From an uncultured Brachyspira sp. (GTDB lineage: Bacteria; Spirochaetota; Brachyspiria; Brachyspirales; Brachyspiraceae): DNA of 64,000 nucleotides. The stretch is taken from assembly GCF_944393015.1 (NCBI RefSeq), contig NZ_CALXYQ010000001.1:62001-126000 (forward strand). Reading direction: 5' to 3'. Shown here one piece after another: positions 8,820 through 17,644 of the stretch. The notes below the pieces were generated by a model, which was not told where the DNA came from, searched no databases, and saw only the letters and a program-made list of their open reading frames with translations. The number at the start of each line of letters is the position of its first letter. Position 1 is the stretch's first letter. A program made the translations under genes and the position numbers.

Positions 8820-9536
8820 TTATAGATTATTAAGTCTATTTAAAACCTCTATATAAGCCTCTTCAATAGAACCTAAATCTCTTCTGAATCTGTCTTTATC
8901 TAATTTTTTACCAGTTTCTTTATCCCAGAATCTGCAAGTATCAGGAGTAATCTCATCAGCCAAAAGTATTTCACCTTTTGCATTTTTACCGAATTCAATT
9001 TTGAAGTCAACTAAAGTAATGCCTATTTTATCCAAAGCATCTTTTAATAGATTATTAACTTTTGAAGTTACTTCATAAATATATTTTAATTCATCATAAG
9101 TAGCCAATTTCAAAGCAACAGCATGATGATCATTAATTAAAGGATCGCCGTATTCATCATTTTTATAACAAATTTCAAATATAGTATTAGGAGGAACTGT
9201 ACCCTCTTCTATTCCAAGTCTTTTAGCCATAGAACCCGCTATTAAATTTCTAACAATCACTTCTAATGGGAAGATTTTAACTTTATGACAAATCTGTTCT
9301 CTTTCATTTAACTTTTCTATGAAGTGAGTTTTTACTCCGTTTTTTTCAAGCATTTTAAAAAGCAAAGTTGTTATTTCATTATTCATAACGCCTTTATCTT
9401 TTATAGAACCTTTTTTCTCGCCATTAAAAGCAGTAGCATCATCTTTATAATACACAATTATTTCATCAGGATTATCTGTAGCATAAATCTTTTTAGCTTT
9501 TCCCTCGTACATCATTTCTTTTTTTTCTTTAGACAT
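8820..9536 (-). CDS. purC: Phosphoribosylaminoimidazole-succinocarboxamide synthase
   Basis: SAICAR synthase joins aspartate to CAIR using ATP. The N-terminus [11 protein letters not shown] is the family hallmark. [37 protein letters not shown] and the C-terminal [10 protein letters not shown] are all conserved. Length of 238 aa is standard. AGGAG lies 8 bases upstream. It follows purE by 69 bases on the same strand, so both steps around CAIR are co-transcribed. Confidence 0.97.
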   Translation of the reverse strand: MSKEKKEMMYEGKAKKIYATDNPDEIIVYYKDDATAFNGEKKGSIKDKGVMNNEITTLLFKMLEKNGVKTHFIEKLNEREQICHKVKIFPLEVIVRNLIAGSMAKRLGIEEGTVPPNTIFEICYKNDEYGDPLINDHHAVALKLATYDELKYIYEVTSKVNNLLKDALDKIGITLVDFKIEFGKNAKGEILLADEITPDTCRFWDKETGKKLDKDRFRRDLGSIEEAYIEVLNRLNNL

Positions 9537-9605
9537 ATATTAACTCCTATTATAGTTAAACTTTTTAAATATATTCTCTATATTATATAATATTTTTTAA
9601 AATAA

Positions 9606-10094
9606 TTAAATATCAAACTCTATAGGCTTTTCATTATCAGCAATAAAATCTTCCTTCATTTTTCTTCTGAATTCTATCAATTTGTTTTTTATATCACTAT
9701 ATTTTAAAGCAAGCATTTCCACAGCAAGCATACCGGCATTATAAGAATTATTAATACCAACAGTAGCAACAGTTATAGGCTTAGGCATTTGAACTATAGA
9801 AAGTAAAGCGTCCATTCCGTCAAGATTGCTAGCACTAATAGGAACGCCAATAACAGGAAGTATAGTTTTTGAAGCTATTACACCCGGTAAATGTGCAGCA
9901 AGTCCTGCCCCTGCTATTATCACTTCATAATTATTTTCTTCTATATGTTTAATGGTTTTTTCAAGATGTTCAGGCACTCTATGAGCTGAAAGAACAAATG
10001 CTTTATACTCGATTCCAAATTCTTTTAAACAAGAAGCAGCACCCTTCATTTTATCAGTATCAGATCTGCTTCCAAATATTATAGCAACTTTCAT
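9606..10094 (-). CDS. purE: N5-carboxyaminoimidazole ribonucleotide mutase (class I PurE)
   Basis: Converts N5-CAIR to CAIR. GSRSDTDKM (residues 8-16), SAHRVPE, AGAGLAAHLPGV and the substrate-binding GMDALLSIVQMP are family signatures; SD..M fits class I. AAGGAG lies 6 bases before the ATG. The 162-aa length is normal. Only 17 bases separate it from the restriction endonuclease gene upstream, so the pur pair now sits downstream of an R-M module, and no separate strong promoter is obvious in that gap. No purK is in the window. Confidence 0.96.
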   Translation of the reverse strand: MKVAIIFGSRSDTDKMKGAASCLKEFGIEYKAFVLSAHRVPEHLEKTIKHIEENNYEVIIAGAGLAAHLPGVIASKTILPVIGVPISASNLDGMDALLSIVQMPKPITVATVGINNSYNAGMLAVEMLALKYSDIKNKLIEFRRKMKEDFIADNEKPIEFDI

Positions 10095-10111
10095 GTTTTC
10101 TCCTTATTTTT

Positions 10112-11212
10112 TTATTGATTAATTATAAATATAATATCAGAATATGTTGTATATTTTTTATTTTTATAAATAAAATCAATTCTTAATTTATCTAAATTAT
10201 TAGTATTAAAATTATTTATATATTTTTTAATTGGTTTTTCTAATAATTCTATATTTCTTTTTAATTTCCATGAATTATATATATCATTAACATCAATTAC
10301 TATAATAAATATTCTATTTTCACAACCAAATCTCATATCTCCTTGATTTTCATATAAATATTTTATTAATGGCTTGTAATTAGTTATTGTATCATTTATT
10401 ATTTTTATTTGTTCATTTTTGAAATTTAATAATTCTAATTTAGCTTCTTTATTTTTTATTAACTTTAATCTTTCTAAAATTTTATATTGTAAATTTTTAT
10501 CATCATTATTATCATATGATATATTAAATTTTTTTGCTATATTTTTTAAAGTACTGATTTCTGATTTCAAATTACTATCTTTTCTTATTTTCTCCATATA
10601 ACCTTTTGGAAAAATAGTAACTTTTAAATCAAAAGGAATATTTTTTATAAAGAAATCTACATTTTTTATATTTCCAATAGCAGGTACAACAAAATTTTGC
10701 TTTTTAAAAATATTTTCAATAAGTACAGATGACCAATAATTATACCAACTGCTAACTATATAACCTAATACAGAATTTTGAATATCTTTTCCTATATTAT
10801 TGGTAATAATATTATATGGTATTATATCTTTAGTTTTTACATATTTAGTTACAAAATACTTATCTAAAGAATTACTATAATCACCACCCCATTCAAAAAA
10901 TTTCATTTTATATAATTCTTTTTCTATATTTTTTATATCTATTAAATTATCATTAAATTTATAAATACAATATTTATCAATCATATCTATTGATTTAATA
11001 ACATCTGAAGATAAAATACCATATAATTCCTCAAAATTATCTTCAAGCTTAGTTGTCTGTAATATAATTCCATTTATAATTAAAAAATCTTTTATTATAT
11101 CTTTTCTTAAAATAGATTTTATTTTAAGCCATAAAATACCATATTCATTTAATGAGAATAATAAAAGATCATTATTTGAGTATTTTAATTTTAATTCATT
11201 AAAAGTCACCAT
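10112..11212 (-). CDS. Putative type II restriction endonuclease (PD-(D/E)xK type)
   Basis: The 366-aa product is called from its position directly after a DNA methyltransferase (31-base gap) and from a nuclease-like core: Glu166 in SSVLIENIF, Asp186 in IKNVDFFIKN, and Asp195-x-Lys197 in PFDLKVT. This fits E-(x)n-D-(x)n-DxK. The rest is Lys/Asn/Ile-rich without recognisable domains, as usual for restriction enzymes. No clear ribosome-binding site. The recognition sequence cannot be deduced. It may instead be a non-cleaving partner of the methylase, but that is less likely. Confidence 0.68.
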   Translation of the reverse strand: MVTFNELKLKYSNNDLLLFSLNEYGILWLKIKSILRKDIIKDFLIINGIILQTTKLEDNFEELYGILSSDVIKSIDMIDKYCIYKFNDNLIDIKNIEKELYKMKFFEWGGDYSNSLDKYFVTKYVKTKDIIPYNIITNNIGKDIQNSVLGYIVSSWYNYWSSVLIENIFKKQNFVVPAIGNIKNVDFFIKNIPFDLKVTIFPKGYMEKIRKDSNLKSEISTLKNIAKKFNISYDNNDDKNLQYKILERLKLIKNKEAKLELLNFKNEQIKIINDTITNYKPLIKYLYENQGDMRFGCENRIFIIVIDVNDIYNSWKLKRNIELLEKPIKKYINNFNTNNLDKLRIDFIYKNKKYTTYSDIIFIINQ

Positions 11213-11243
11213 ATATTATTTATCCATAATAAAAAATTTAATA

Positions 11244-12308
11244 TTATTTAGAACTTGCAACTATTAATATCTCATGACTTCCTGCTACACTACCCTTACC
11301 ACCAACTCCATTCCTATATTTATTATAATATACATCTACATTTTTTTTATACTTACTAATCATATCAACTATAGTATTTTCATCTGGATAACTTCTATCA
11401 TTATAACTAAATAACCAATAAGGTATGTCTTTTGAAAATTCGAATAATAAATTTAATGATTCTATAACATTATTTTTTTTATCAAAACCTGTATACTTTT
11501 TTGGTTCGTATCTTTTAGTGGAATTAATAAATTCTTTATCTTTCCAATACTCTGTATAAGTCTCCAAAACATGATAAAAACTTTGGTAATCAGCATGACT
11601 ATTACAATATGGTGGATCAAAATACACTAAATCTATATCATCTAAATTTGGGAGTAATTCTAATATATCACAATTATAACTTATATTATCTTTTTTATTA
11701 TCAAATACTGATGCATTATAATCTTTTAATAAATCAATAAATATGTCTTTTATGGGTCTTATCAAGCTTCTATTCCTTTTTATTCTATCTGGATTAGAAG
11801 CATAATTTAAAGCTTGAGCATGACAAAAATGTCCCATTGTCACTTTTCTGGTCATACTTCTATTCATTATTGATAAAGCTAAAGATTTTTTATATCTATT
11901 CTCCAATCTATCAATATTAGACCTAAATGAATCTAAAAATAAAGTTTCATTAATATCAAAAAAAACATTTGTGTATACATTTTGAAATAAATTAAAAAAA
12001 GTTTCATTAGAATTTTTATCAAATAAAATGTCTAAATCTATATCTGTCAATATATTATTTTTATTTTCTATTAATGAAATCCCTATCTGGTGATTAAAAT
12101 TTAAAAAATCATTAGTTATTACTTTATACCCCAATTGTTTAAATCTAAAAGATACAGATTGAGATCCAGAAAAAGCATCTAATACATTATTTATATTATT
12201 AGGTAAAAAGCTAGATATCCAATCTATAAATTTATATTTAGCACCTAGATATTGTGGTTGTGGAAATGTATAATCTAAATATGTTGTTTCATTAAATAAA
12301 TTGACCAT
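11244..12308 (-). CDS. Type II DNA methyltransferase, Dam-like (adenine N6)
   Basis: A SAM-dependent DNA methylase of 354 aa. PQPQYLGAKYKFIDWI (residues 16-31) and DAFSGSQSVSFRF (44-56) are the SAM-binding motifs, and the catalytic DPPY is at 231-234 (VYFDPPYCNSHADY). This order fits the D12/Dam class; DPPY predicts adenine methylation. It is first in a two-gene R-M operon with the endonuclease. A -10 box lies 5 bases before the ATG with no room for a ribosome-binding site, so the mRNA is probably leaderless. Confidence 0.88.
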   Translation of the reverse strand: MVNLFNETTYLDYTFPQPQYLGAKYKFIDWISSFLPNNINNVLDAFSGSQSVSFRFKQLGYKVITNDFLNFNHQIGISLIENKNNILTDIDLDILFDKNSNETFFNLFQNVYTNVFFDINETLFLDSFRSNIDRLENRYKKSLALSIMNRSMTRKVTMGHFCHAQALNYASNPDRIKRNRSLIRPIKDIFIDLLKDYNASVFDNKKDNISYNCDILELLPNLDDIDLVYFDPPYCNSHADYQSFYHVLETYTEYWKDKEFINSTKRYEPKKYTGFDKKNNVIESLNLLFEFSKDIPYWLFSYNDRSYPDENTIVDMISKYKKNVDVYYNKYRNGVGGKGSVAGSHEILIVASSK

Positions 12309-12313
12309 AATTT

Positions 12314-12342
12314 AGTATAATTTATTAATTATTATTTTGCAA
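12314..12342 (-). promoter_or_regulatory. Promoter of the R-M operon, probably giving a leaderless mRNA
   Basis: On the minus strand the -35 is TTGCAA (12337-12342), the spacer is 17 bases, and the -10 is TATACT (12314-12319). The methylase ATG (12308) begins 6 bases after the -10, where transcription would normally start. Confidence 0.6.
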
Positions 12343-12387
12343 GTATCATAAACAGTAATATAATAAATCACAAATATAGAACACAAA

Positions 12388-12552
12388 TTATTTTTTTATA
12401 ATATGATCCATAGACTTAGTATCTTTACTTCCGCATTTTGGACATTTAGGACCGCGACCAAATAAATTAAAAATAGAAGGTTTCTTCCTAGAACTAAACA
12501 TTTTACCGCAAGAATTACATTTATATAAAAAAGGCGGGCTGAATGGCAACAT
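12388..12552 (-). CDS. Small zinc-ribbon protein (54 aa)
   Basis: An overlooked short gene. The product has KCNSCGKMF (residues 11-19) and KCPKCGSKD (37-45), a CxxC...CxxC pair with 21 residues between them, typical of an FmdB-like zinc ribbon. It begins MLPFSPPFLY and ends in DHIIKK. AGGAG lies 6 bases before the ATG, which makes it a real gene rather than a chance frame. Function is unknown; such proteins often bind nucleic acid or act as partners of larger complexes. Confidence 0.8.
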   Translation of the reverse strand: MLPFSPPFLYKCNSCGKMFSSRKKPSIFNLFGRGPKCPKCGSKDTKSMDHIIKK

Positions 12553-12661
12553 AAAAAACTCCTAAATTAATTTTTATATAATAATATTATAGTATATATG
12601 CATGACAGTTTTTGACATAATATTAAAAAAATTGGAAATTATATAAAAATAAATAAAATTT

Positions 12662-12696
12662 AAATATGGATTACTTATTCAAAATAACCCATATTT
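12662..12696 (-). terminator. Probable terminator of the DUF815 gene
   Basis: AAATATGG pairs with CCATATTT around a 19-base loop that can extend the stem (TTA/TAA). On the minus strand an AT-rich stretch with short T runs follows. It begins 9 bases after the DUF815 stop. Confidence 0.5.
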
Positions 12697-12704
12697 AATA
12701 TTAA

Positions 12705-13910
12705 TTATAATAAAGACTCTATAAATTGTCTTGCTACCCTAGGGCTTCTTCCGGCACTTCTTATAGCATAACTTTCAGCCTGCTTTATAAGTTCTTCTTT
12801 ATCCATTTCTATATTATTAATTTCAGCATAGGAATGTACAATATATATAAATAAATCTTTATCCGGTCTTTGGAATGTTATTATTATACCGAATCTGTTA
12901 GTTAAGCTCATTATCTGCTGAATAGTATCTTCTATATGAATATCATCTCCTGTTCTGTCTTGGAAATTTTCTTTTATTAAATGCCTGTAATTTGAAGTAA
13001 CATAAACTACAACATTTGAAGGGAAAGAATTAACTCCGCCTTCAAGTATGGCTTTTAAATATGAGAAAGTATCATCATTTGAAGAGAATGTTAAATCATC
13101 TATAAATATTATAAATTTAAGAGGACTAAAACTTAAATCTTCTATTATATCAGTTATAAATGATAATTGACTTTTTTTAACCTCTATAAGTCTTAATCCA
13201 TCATCTTTAAACATATTAGCTATTGCTTTTATAGTACTGCTTTTTCCTGTTCCGGCATCTCCGTAAAGAAGTATATTATTTGCTTTCTTTCCTTCAAGCA
13301 GACTTTTAGTATTGGCAATAACCTTGCTTCTCTCTCTTTCATAACCGTATAAATGTTTAATATCCTGCATATCCTGATGTTTTGCCGGTATAATATTCTT
13401 TTTATCATCTAGAGTAAACATATTATTTTCATAAAATATTCCATGACCTTTTCTAGGCATTTCTTCTATATGTTTTTTATATAATTCATAAAAGCTTATT
13501 TCATCACAATCTAATTTTGATATTTGACTTGAATATTCTTCTGAAAATAATGTATTAAAATCGAATGAAGATAAAAATTCAAAAAAATTTAATTCATTTT
13601 TTAATGACTCTTCTAAATTATAATCTAAATTATCTTTCTTTATGTACTTGTTTATATAAATATTATCATCTTTAAATATATAAGATAATAAATAATCAGC
13701 TATATTATTATTATATTTAAAAAGTTCATATAAAAAATCTGAATAATAATCTATCAATTTTATTTCATTGTTTTTATTGTCATCATCATAAGCTTCTAAA
13801 AATTTAATTAGCTTTTTTATCACTTTATTTTTAAGTATATCCCTAAATATTACTATACTAGAAAATCCTATTCTCATTTTTACTATTTTATCATTCATAA
13901 TATTTTCCAT
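12705..13910 (-). CDS. AAA+ ATPase, DUF815 family
   Basis: A cytoplasmic ATPase of unknown role. The N-terminal 180 residues are helical and poorly conserved. The ATPase core has Walker A GDAGTGKSS (217-225), Walker B KFIIFIDDLTF, a sensor-like VVVYVTSNYRHL and a C-terminal GRSPRVARQFIE. DUF815 proteins have this same N-terminal extension plus one AAA module, and their substrates are unknown. An ATG at 13898 with GGAA in front is an alternative start. It is divergent from the chemotaxis gene. Confidence 0.88.
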   Translation of the reverse strand: MENIMNDKIVKMRIGFSSIVIFRDILKNKVIKKLIKFLEAYDDDNKNNEIKLIDYYSDFLYELFKYNNNIADYLLSYIFKDDNIYINKYIKKDNLDYNLEESLKNELNFFEFLSSFDFNTLFSEEYSSQISKLDCDEISFYELYKKHIEEMPRKGHGIFYENNMFTLDDKKNIIPAKHQDMQDIKHLYGYERERSKVIANTKSLLEGKKANNILLYGDAGTGKSSTIKAIANMFKDDGLRLIEVKKSQLSFITDIIEDLSFSPLKFIIFIDDLTFSSNDDTFSYLKAILEGGVNSFPSNVVVYVTSNYRHLIKENFQDRTGDDIHIEDTIQQIMSLTNRFGIIITFQRPDKDLFIYIVHSYAEINNIEMDKEELIKQAESYAIRSAGRSPRVARQFIESLL

Positions 13911-14075
13911 ATTTTAATTTCCAATTATTGTAAATTTATTAAAAAAATATTCAAGTATTTTTATTTTTTTTATATTAATGTAATATTTTATTCATTTATA
14001 TGCTATAATTATTGCATTACAGTTTAATTTATTCCGAGAATTGTTAAAAAACTATATTATTGATATGAGGTGCAT

Positions 14076-15737
14076 ATGAAAATAAAGACAAGGTTCATTA
14101 TATTTGGTATTTACACTTTTATAGTTACTCTTTTGTTAATATATTTGCAATTTAGAATTGTAAGAAGTGTTACCGGATATAGTAAGATATATCAGCATAC
14201 TATAAAATCATCAGCTATAGCAAGACAGTACCAGCAAAATTCAGCATATTTAACTCAGTTCGTTAGAAGTTATGTGGCAACTGCTAATCAAAAATATGAA
14301 CAAGCATATAATGACTGTATAGCAATATCAGGCGGAACAAAGCCTACTCCAATGAATTATGATAGAGGTTTATATTGGTCTTTATACTTAGGAAGCGGAA
14401 CTAAACCATATCAAGACGGACAAACAAAATCTTATGCTGATGTGATGAAAGAACTTAATTTCTCTCAGGATATGTTTGATTTACTTGCTTTATCAAAGAG
14501 CAGATCTGAAGAATTAGTAAAATTAGAAGTTCAGGCTATGGATATAATAAAATCAATACCAAGAAATGCAGACGGAACTATACCTGATGAATATAAGATA
14601 AGACAATTAGAAGCCATAGAATTAGTTAATGGTGATGAATATGAAAGAAGAGTTTCAGAGATAATGACTCCTATAAGCCAGTTTTTTGATAAATTAGAAA
14701 GTGATAATGCTATAAAGTTACGTGCGGCAGCTTATGAAGTAAGAAATGATACTATATTGTTTTTTATAGGTTTATTATTAGTAGGTTCATCTGTTGTAGT
14801 GTTCTTGGCTTCTTTAGGAAAAACTATAGGAAAAAATTTAAGATTATGCGTAGAATTAGCTTCTGAAATATCTAATGGTAATTTGACAGCAGAAATAGAT
14901 GAAAGATTATGCAAAGGTAATGGAGAATTTGCTTCATTACTTAAAAGTTTCAGAGATATGATATCACATTTAAGAGAAATTATTTCAAGAGTATTACAAA
15001 GCTCTAAAGAAATATCTGAAGCTGCTACAGAAATAGCACAAGGAAATACTGACTTATCAACAAGAACAGAAATGCAGGCATCTCATTTGGAAGAAACAGC
15101 TTCTTCTATGGAACAAATTGCATCCACTATAAAATCTTCTGCTGATAATTCTGTAAGAGGAAATCAGATGATGCAGGATTCTGAAAAATCAGTTCAGGAA
15201 GCTGGAGAAATAATTGAAGCTACTACAAATAATATAGAATTGGTATTTGAAGCAAGTAATAAAATTACAGATATTACTAAAATAATAGAAAATATTGCAT
15301 TCCAAACTAATATATTGGCACTTAATGCTGCAGTAGAAGCTGCAAGAGCAGGAGAACAAGGAAAAGGTTTCGCGGTTGTTGCTTCTGAAGTTAGAAACTT
15401 AGCTCAAACTAGTCAGTCTTCTGTTAAAGATATTACTTCTCTTATAGCAGATGCTAATGAAAAAATAAAAACTGCAACAGAAACAGCTAGAAAATCAAAA
15501 GAAATATTTATGGACATAGAACAAAAAATAGAAGATACTTCTAGGATCATGCAGGATATCAGTGCTATGGCGGTAGAACAGCAGGCTGGAGTTGATCAAG
15601 TTAATATAGCAGTATCTCAAATGGATCAATCCACTCAGCAAAATGCCGCTTTAGTAGAACAGGCAACAGCTTCTTCAGAAGGATTAATGGGACAGGCTAA
15701 AGAATTAGTTGATTTAATGCATTTCTTTAAAGTTTAA
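14076..15737 (+). CDS. Methyl-accepting chemotaxis protein
   Basis: A transmembrane receptor that would signal to CheA/CheW. TM1 is at about residues 5-25 and TM2 at about 226-247, enclosing a periplasmic sensor domain of about 200 residues. A HAMP domain follows (about 248-300), then the signalling domain with the near-invariant hairpin ENIAFQTNILALNAAVEAA and GEQGKGFAVVASEVR. The ATG at 14076 is chosen because GAGG lies just before it; a GTG at 14070 is possible. The ligand is not predictable. It has its own terminator, so it is monocistronic. Confidence 0.95.
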   Translation: MKIKTRFIIFGIYTFIVTLLLIYLQFRIVRSVTGYSKIYQHTIKSSAIARQYQQNSAYLTQFVRSYVATANQKYEQAYNDCIAISGGTKPTPMNYDRGLYWSLYLGSGTKPYQDGQTKSYADVMKELNFSQDMFDLLALSKSRSEELVKLEVQAMDIIKSIPRNADGTIPDEYKIRQLEAIELVNGDEYERRVSEIMTPISQFFDKLESDNAIKLRAAAYEVRNDTILFFIGLLLVGSSVVVFLASLGKTIGKNLRLCVELASEISNGNLTAEIDERLCKGNGEFASLLKSFRDMISHLREIISRVLQSSKEISEAATEIAQGNTDLSTRTEMQASHLEETASSMEQIASTIKSSADNSVRGNQMMQDSEKSVQEAGEIIEATTNNIELVFEASNKITDITKIIENIAFQTNILALNAAVEAARAGEQGKGFAVVASEVRNLAQTSQSSVKDITSLIADANEKIKTATETARKSKEIFMDIEQKIEDTSRIMQDISAMAVEQQAGVDQVNIAVSQMDQSTQQNAALVEQATASSEGLMGQAKELVDLMHFFKV

Positions 15738-15762
15738 TATTAATTAAAATATTTTTCATATT

Positions 15763-15803
15763 AAGACAATAATGGTAAATTATACTGTTATTGTCTTTTT
15801 TAT
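15763..15803 (+). terminator. Terminator of the chemotaxis gene
   Basis: AAGACAATAA pairs perfectly with TTATTGTCTT (15788-15797) across a 15-base loop and runs into six or more T. Confidence 0.85.
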
Positions 15804-15908
15804 ATTAAAAACATAATATTTTAATATTAATTATAGCATTTTAATTAATCATATTATATAATTGATAGCGTTATTTGATTAATAAAAAAGAATGGAGATA
15901 TATCAATC

Positions 15909-16781
15909 ATGACATTTACAGATTTAATTATGACTTTAAATAAATTTTGGAGCGAGAATGGATGCATAATACAGCAGGGTTATGATTTAGAGGTAGGAGC
16001 AGGAACATTCAACCCAGCAACAGCATTAAGAGCATTAGGCCCTGAACCTTTCAGCGTAGCCTATGTAGAACCATCAAGAAGACCAACTGACGGAAGATAT
16101 GGAGAAAATCCTAATAGACTGCAGCATTATTATCAATACCAAGTTATAATGAAACCATCTCCAGAAAATATTCAGGATTTATATATACAAAGTTTGGAAG
16201 CACTAGGAATAAGCTTTAAAGATCATGATATAAGATTCGTTCATGATGACTGGGAATCCCCTACCCTTGGAGCTTGGGGTTTAGGCTGGGAAGTTTGGCT
16301 TGACGGTATGGAAATAACTCAATTTACATATTTCCAAGCTGTAGGAGGAATAAATTTAAAACCTATAACAGGTGAGATTACTTACGGACTTGAAAGAATA
16401 TGTATGTATTTACAAAATATAGATAATGTTTATGATTTGGAATGGGGACATGGTATAAAATACGGAGATGTACATTTACAAGGTGAAAAAGAATTCTCTA
16501 AATATAATTTTGAAGTTGCTGATACAGATATGTATTTCAGACATTTCAAAGAATATGAAGAAGAATGCGGTAGATGTTTAGCTAATGGCTGCGTACTTCC
16601 TGCTTATGATATGGTTATGAAAAGTTCTCATGTATTCAATATGCTTGATGCTAGAAATGCTATAAGTGTAACAGAAAGAGCCGGATATATAGCAAGAGTA
16701 AGAGAGCTAATGAAAAAAGTTTCTGCTGCTTATATAGAATCAAGAGAAAAATTAGGTTATCCATTGATAAAGAATAAGTAA
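15909..16781 (+). CDS. glyQ: Glycine--tRNA ligase alpha subunit
   Basis: The catalytic subunit of the bacterial alpha2beta2 glycyl-tRNA synthetase. [52 protein letters not shown] and [12 protein letters not shown] are hallmark stretches. 290 aa is the usual length. The beta subunit gene glyS, normally directly downstream, is not here; a non-coding stretch and the encapsulin operon follow. No T-box leader is visible in the 100 bases before the ATG. Confidence 0.96.
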   Translation: MTFTDLIMTLNKFWSENGCIIQQGYDLEVGAGTFNPATALRALGPEPFSVAYVEPSRRPTDGRYGENPNRLQHYYQYQVIMKPSPENIQDLYIQSLEALGISFKDHDIRFVHDDWESPTLGAWGLGWEVWLDGMEITQFTYFQAVGGINLKPITGEITYGLERICMYLQNIDNVYDLEWGHGIKYGDVHLQGEKEFSKYNFEVADTDMYFRHFKEYEEECGRCLANGCVLPAYDMVMKSSHVFNMLDARNAISVTERAGYIARVRELMKKVSAAYIESREKLGYPLIKNK

Positions 16782-16796
16782 GTTATTTATTTAAAA

Positions 16797-16832
16797 ATTA
16801 TTATTTATTATTTATTATTTATTATTATAATA
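16797..16832. repeat. Short tandem 7-mer repeat (TTATTTA)
   Basis: About four copies of TTATTTA follow the glyQ stop. A simple AT repeat that could vary in copy number by slippage; no function is implied. Confidence 0.6.
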
Positions 16833-16875
16833 TATTACTAAAGACTATATATTAATTGTTTTATTAAGTTTTTAA

Positions 16876-16990
16876 AGCGATAAACGAGCAGCTGATAACT
16901 TTAGTTGTCAGCTATTTGTGAGCGAGTTTATCGCTAGCAATAATAAAAAATTTTTAAGCTGTCATTTATATAATGGCAGCTTTTTTTATT
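16876..16990 (+). ncRNA. Candidate structured RNA with a terminator
   Basis: In the 480-base gap after glyQ, AGCGATAAAC (16876-16885) pairs with GTTTATCGCT (16926-16935). Inside it AGCTGATAAC (16890-16899) pairs with GTTGTCAGCT (16904-16913, one G-U). After a short A-rich link comes a terminator, AAGCTGTCAT with ATGGCAGCTT (16956-16982), followed by seven T. It could be a small RNA, or the 3' end of the glyQ transcript. It does not match a riboswitch I know, and no clear promoter precedes it. Confidence 0.45.
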
Positions 16991-17178
16991 TTTATTTTAT
17001 ACTACTTTTAAATTATATAAGATTATCTTTTTTGTTATCATATATTTCATTAAAATACACATTATATGTTACCGGTTTACTTCTATATATAGTTTTTATT
17101 ATACATATTAATATAAAATTATAACAAATAAATTATTACTTTTTAATATGAAAAATGTTATTATTTATTATAATAATA

Positions 17179-17206
17179 TTGACATTATTTTTTTATCTTG
17201 TATAAT
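17179..17206 (+). promoter_or_regulatory. Consensus promoter of the encapsulin operon
   Basis: TTGACA (17179-17184), a 16-base spacer and TATAAT (17201-17206) match the housekeeping sigma consensus in all 12 positions. The palindrome TTATTATAATAA (17165-17176) touches the -35 and might bind a PerR/Fur-type repressor, but it is not a clear match in such AT-rich DNA. Confidence 0.7.
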
Positions 17207-17260
17207 ATTATTAGTAATTAATACTATTAAGTAATTATTTTAAATAAGGAGACTAATATT

Positions 17261-17611
17261 ATGCCTAGTTTTTCAAATCCATTTAATGCAAATGTGAACA
17301 GAAAAGTTACTAAAGAAGAATTAATACAAGCTGTAAGACTTGATATTGCCGGAGAATTGGAGGCTATATATCTGTACGATGCCCATGTTATGGCTACAGA
17401 TGACCCTGTTGCAAAGGCAGTATTAGCTGACATAAGAGATGAAGAAAAAGCACATGTCGGAGAGCTTATGGCTTTACTTAGACATTTAGACCCTAAAGAA
17501 GCAGAACATTTTGAATCTGGACAATTAGAGGTTAAAGAGATGATGGAAGAGCTTGGAATAAAAGAACCTAATCTATCAGGGCTTACAGTTGGAAGTTTGA
17601 AAAAAGACTGA
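17261..17611 (+). CDS. Encapsulated ferritin-like protein (EncFtn cargo)
   Basis: A ferroxidase packed inside the encapsulin shell, converting Fe(II) to stored Fe(III). The helical core has DIAGELEAIYLYDAH and DIRDEEKAHVGEL; Glu32, Glu62 and His65 fall at the same numbers as the metal ligands of the Rhodospirillum EncFtn. The C-terminus GLTVGSLKKD (107-116) is the shell-targeting peptide. At 116 aa it is a single-domain member that works as an annular decamer in known cases. It has AAGGAG before the ATG and is 33 bases ahead of the shell gene. Confidence 0.93.
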   Translation: MPSFSNPFNANVNRKVTKEELIQAVRLDIAGELEAIYLYDAHVMATDDPVAKAVLADIRDEEKAHVGELMALLRHLDPKEAEHFESGQLEVKEMMEELGIKEPNLSGLTVGSLKKD

Positions 17612-17644
17612 TAAAGCGATAATAAAACATTAAAGGAGGAATAT

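Noticed and set aside
15804-15908. T-box riboswitch in front of glyQ
   Set aside because: No stem I, no T-box consensus and no terminator/antiterminator pair; the leader is short and plain AT-rich.
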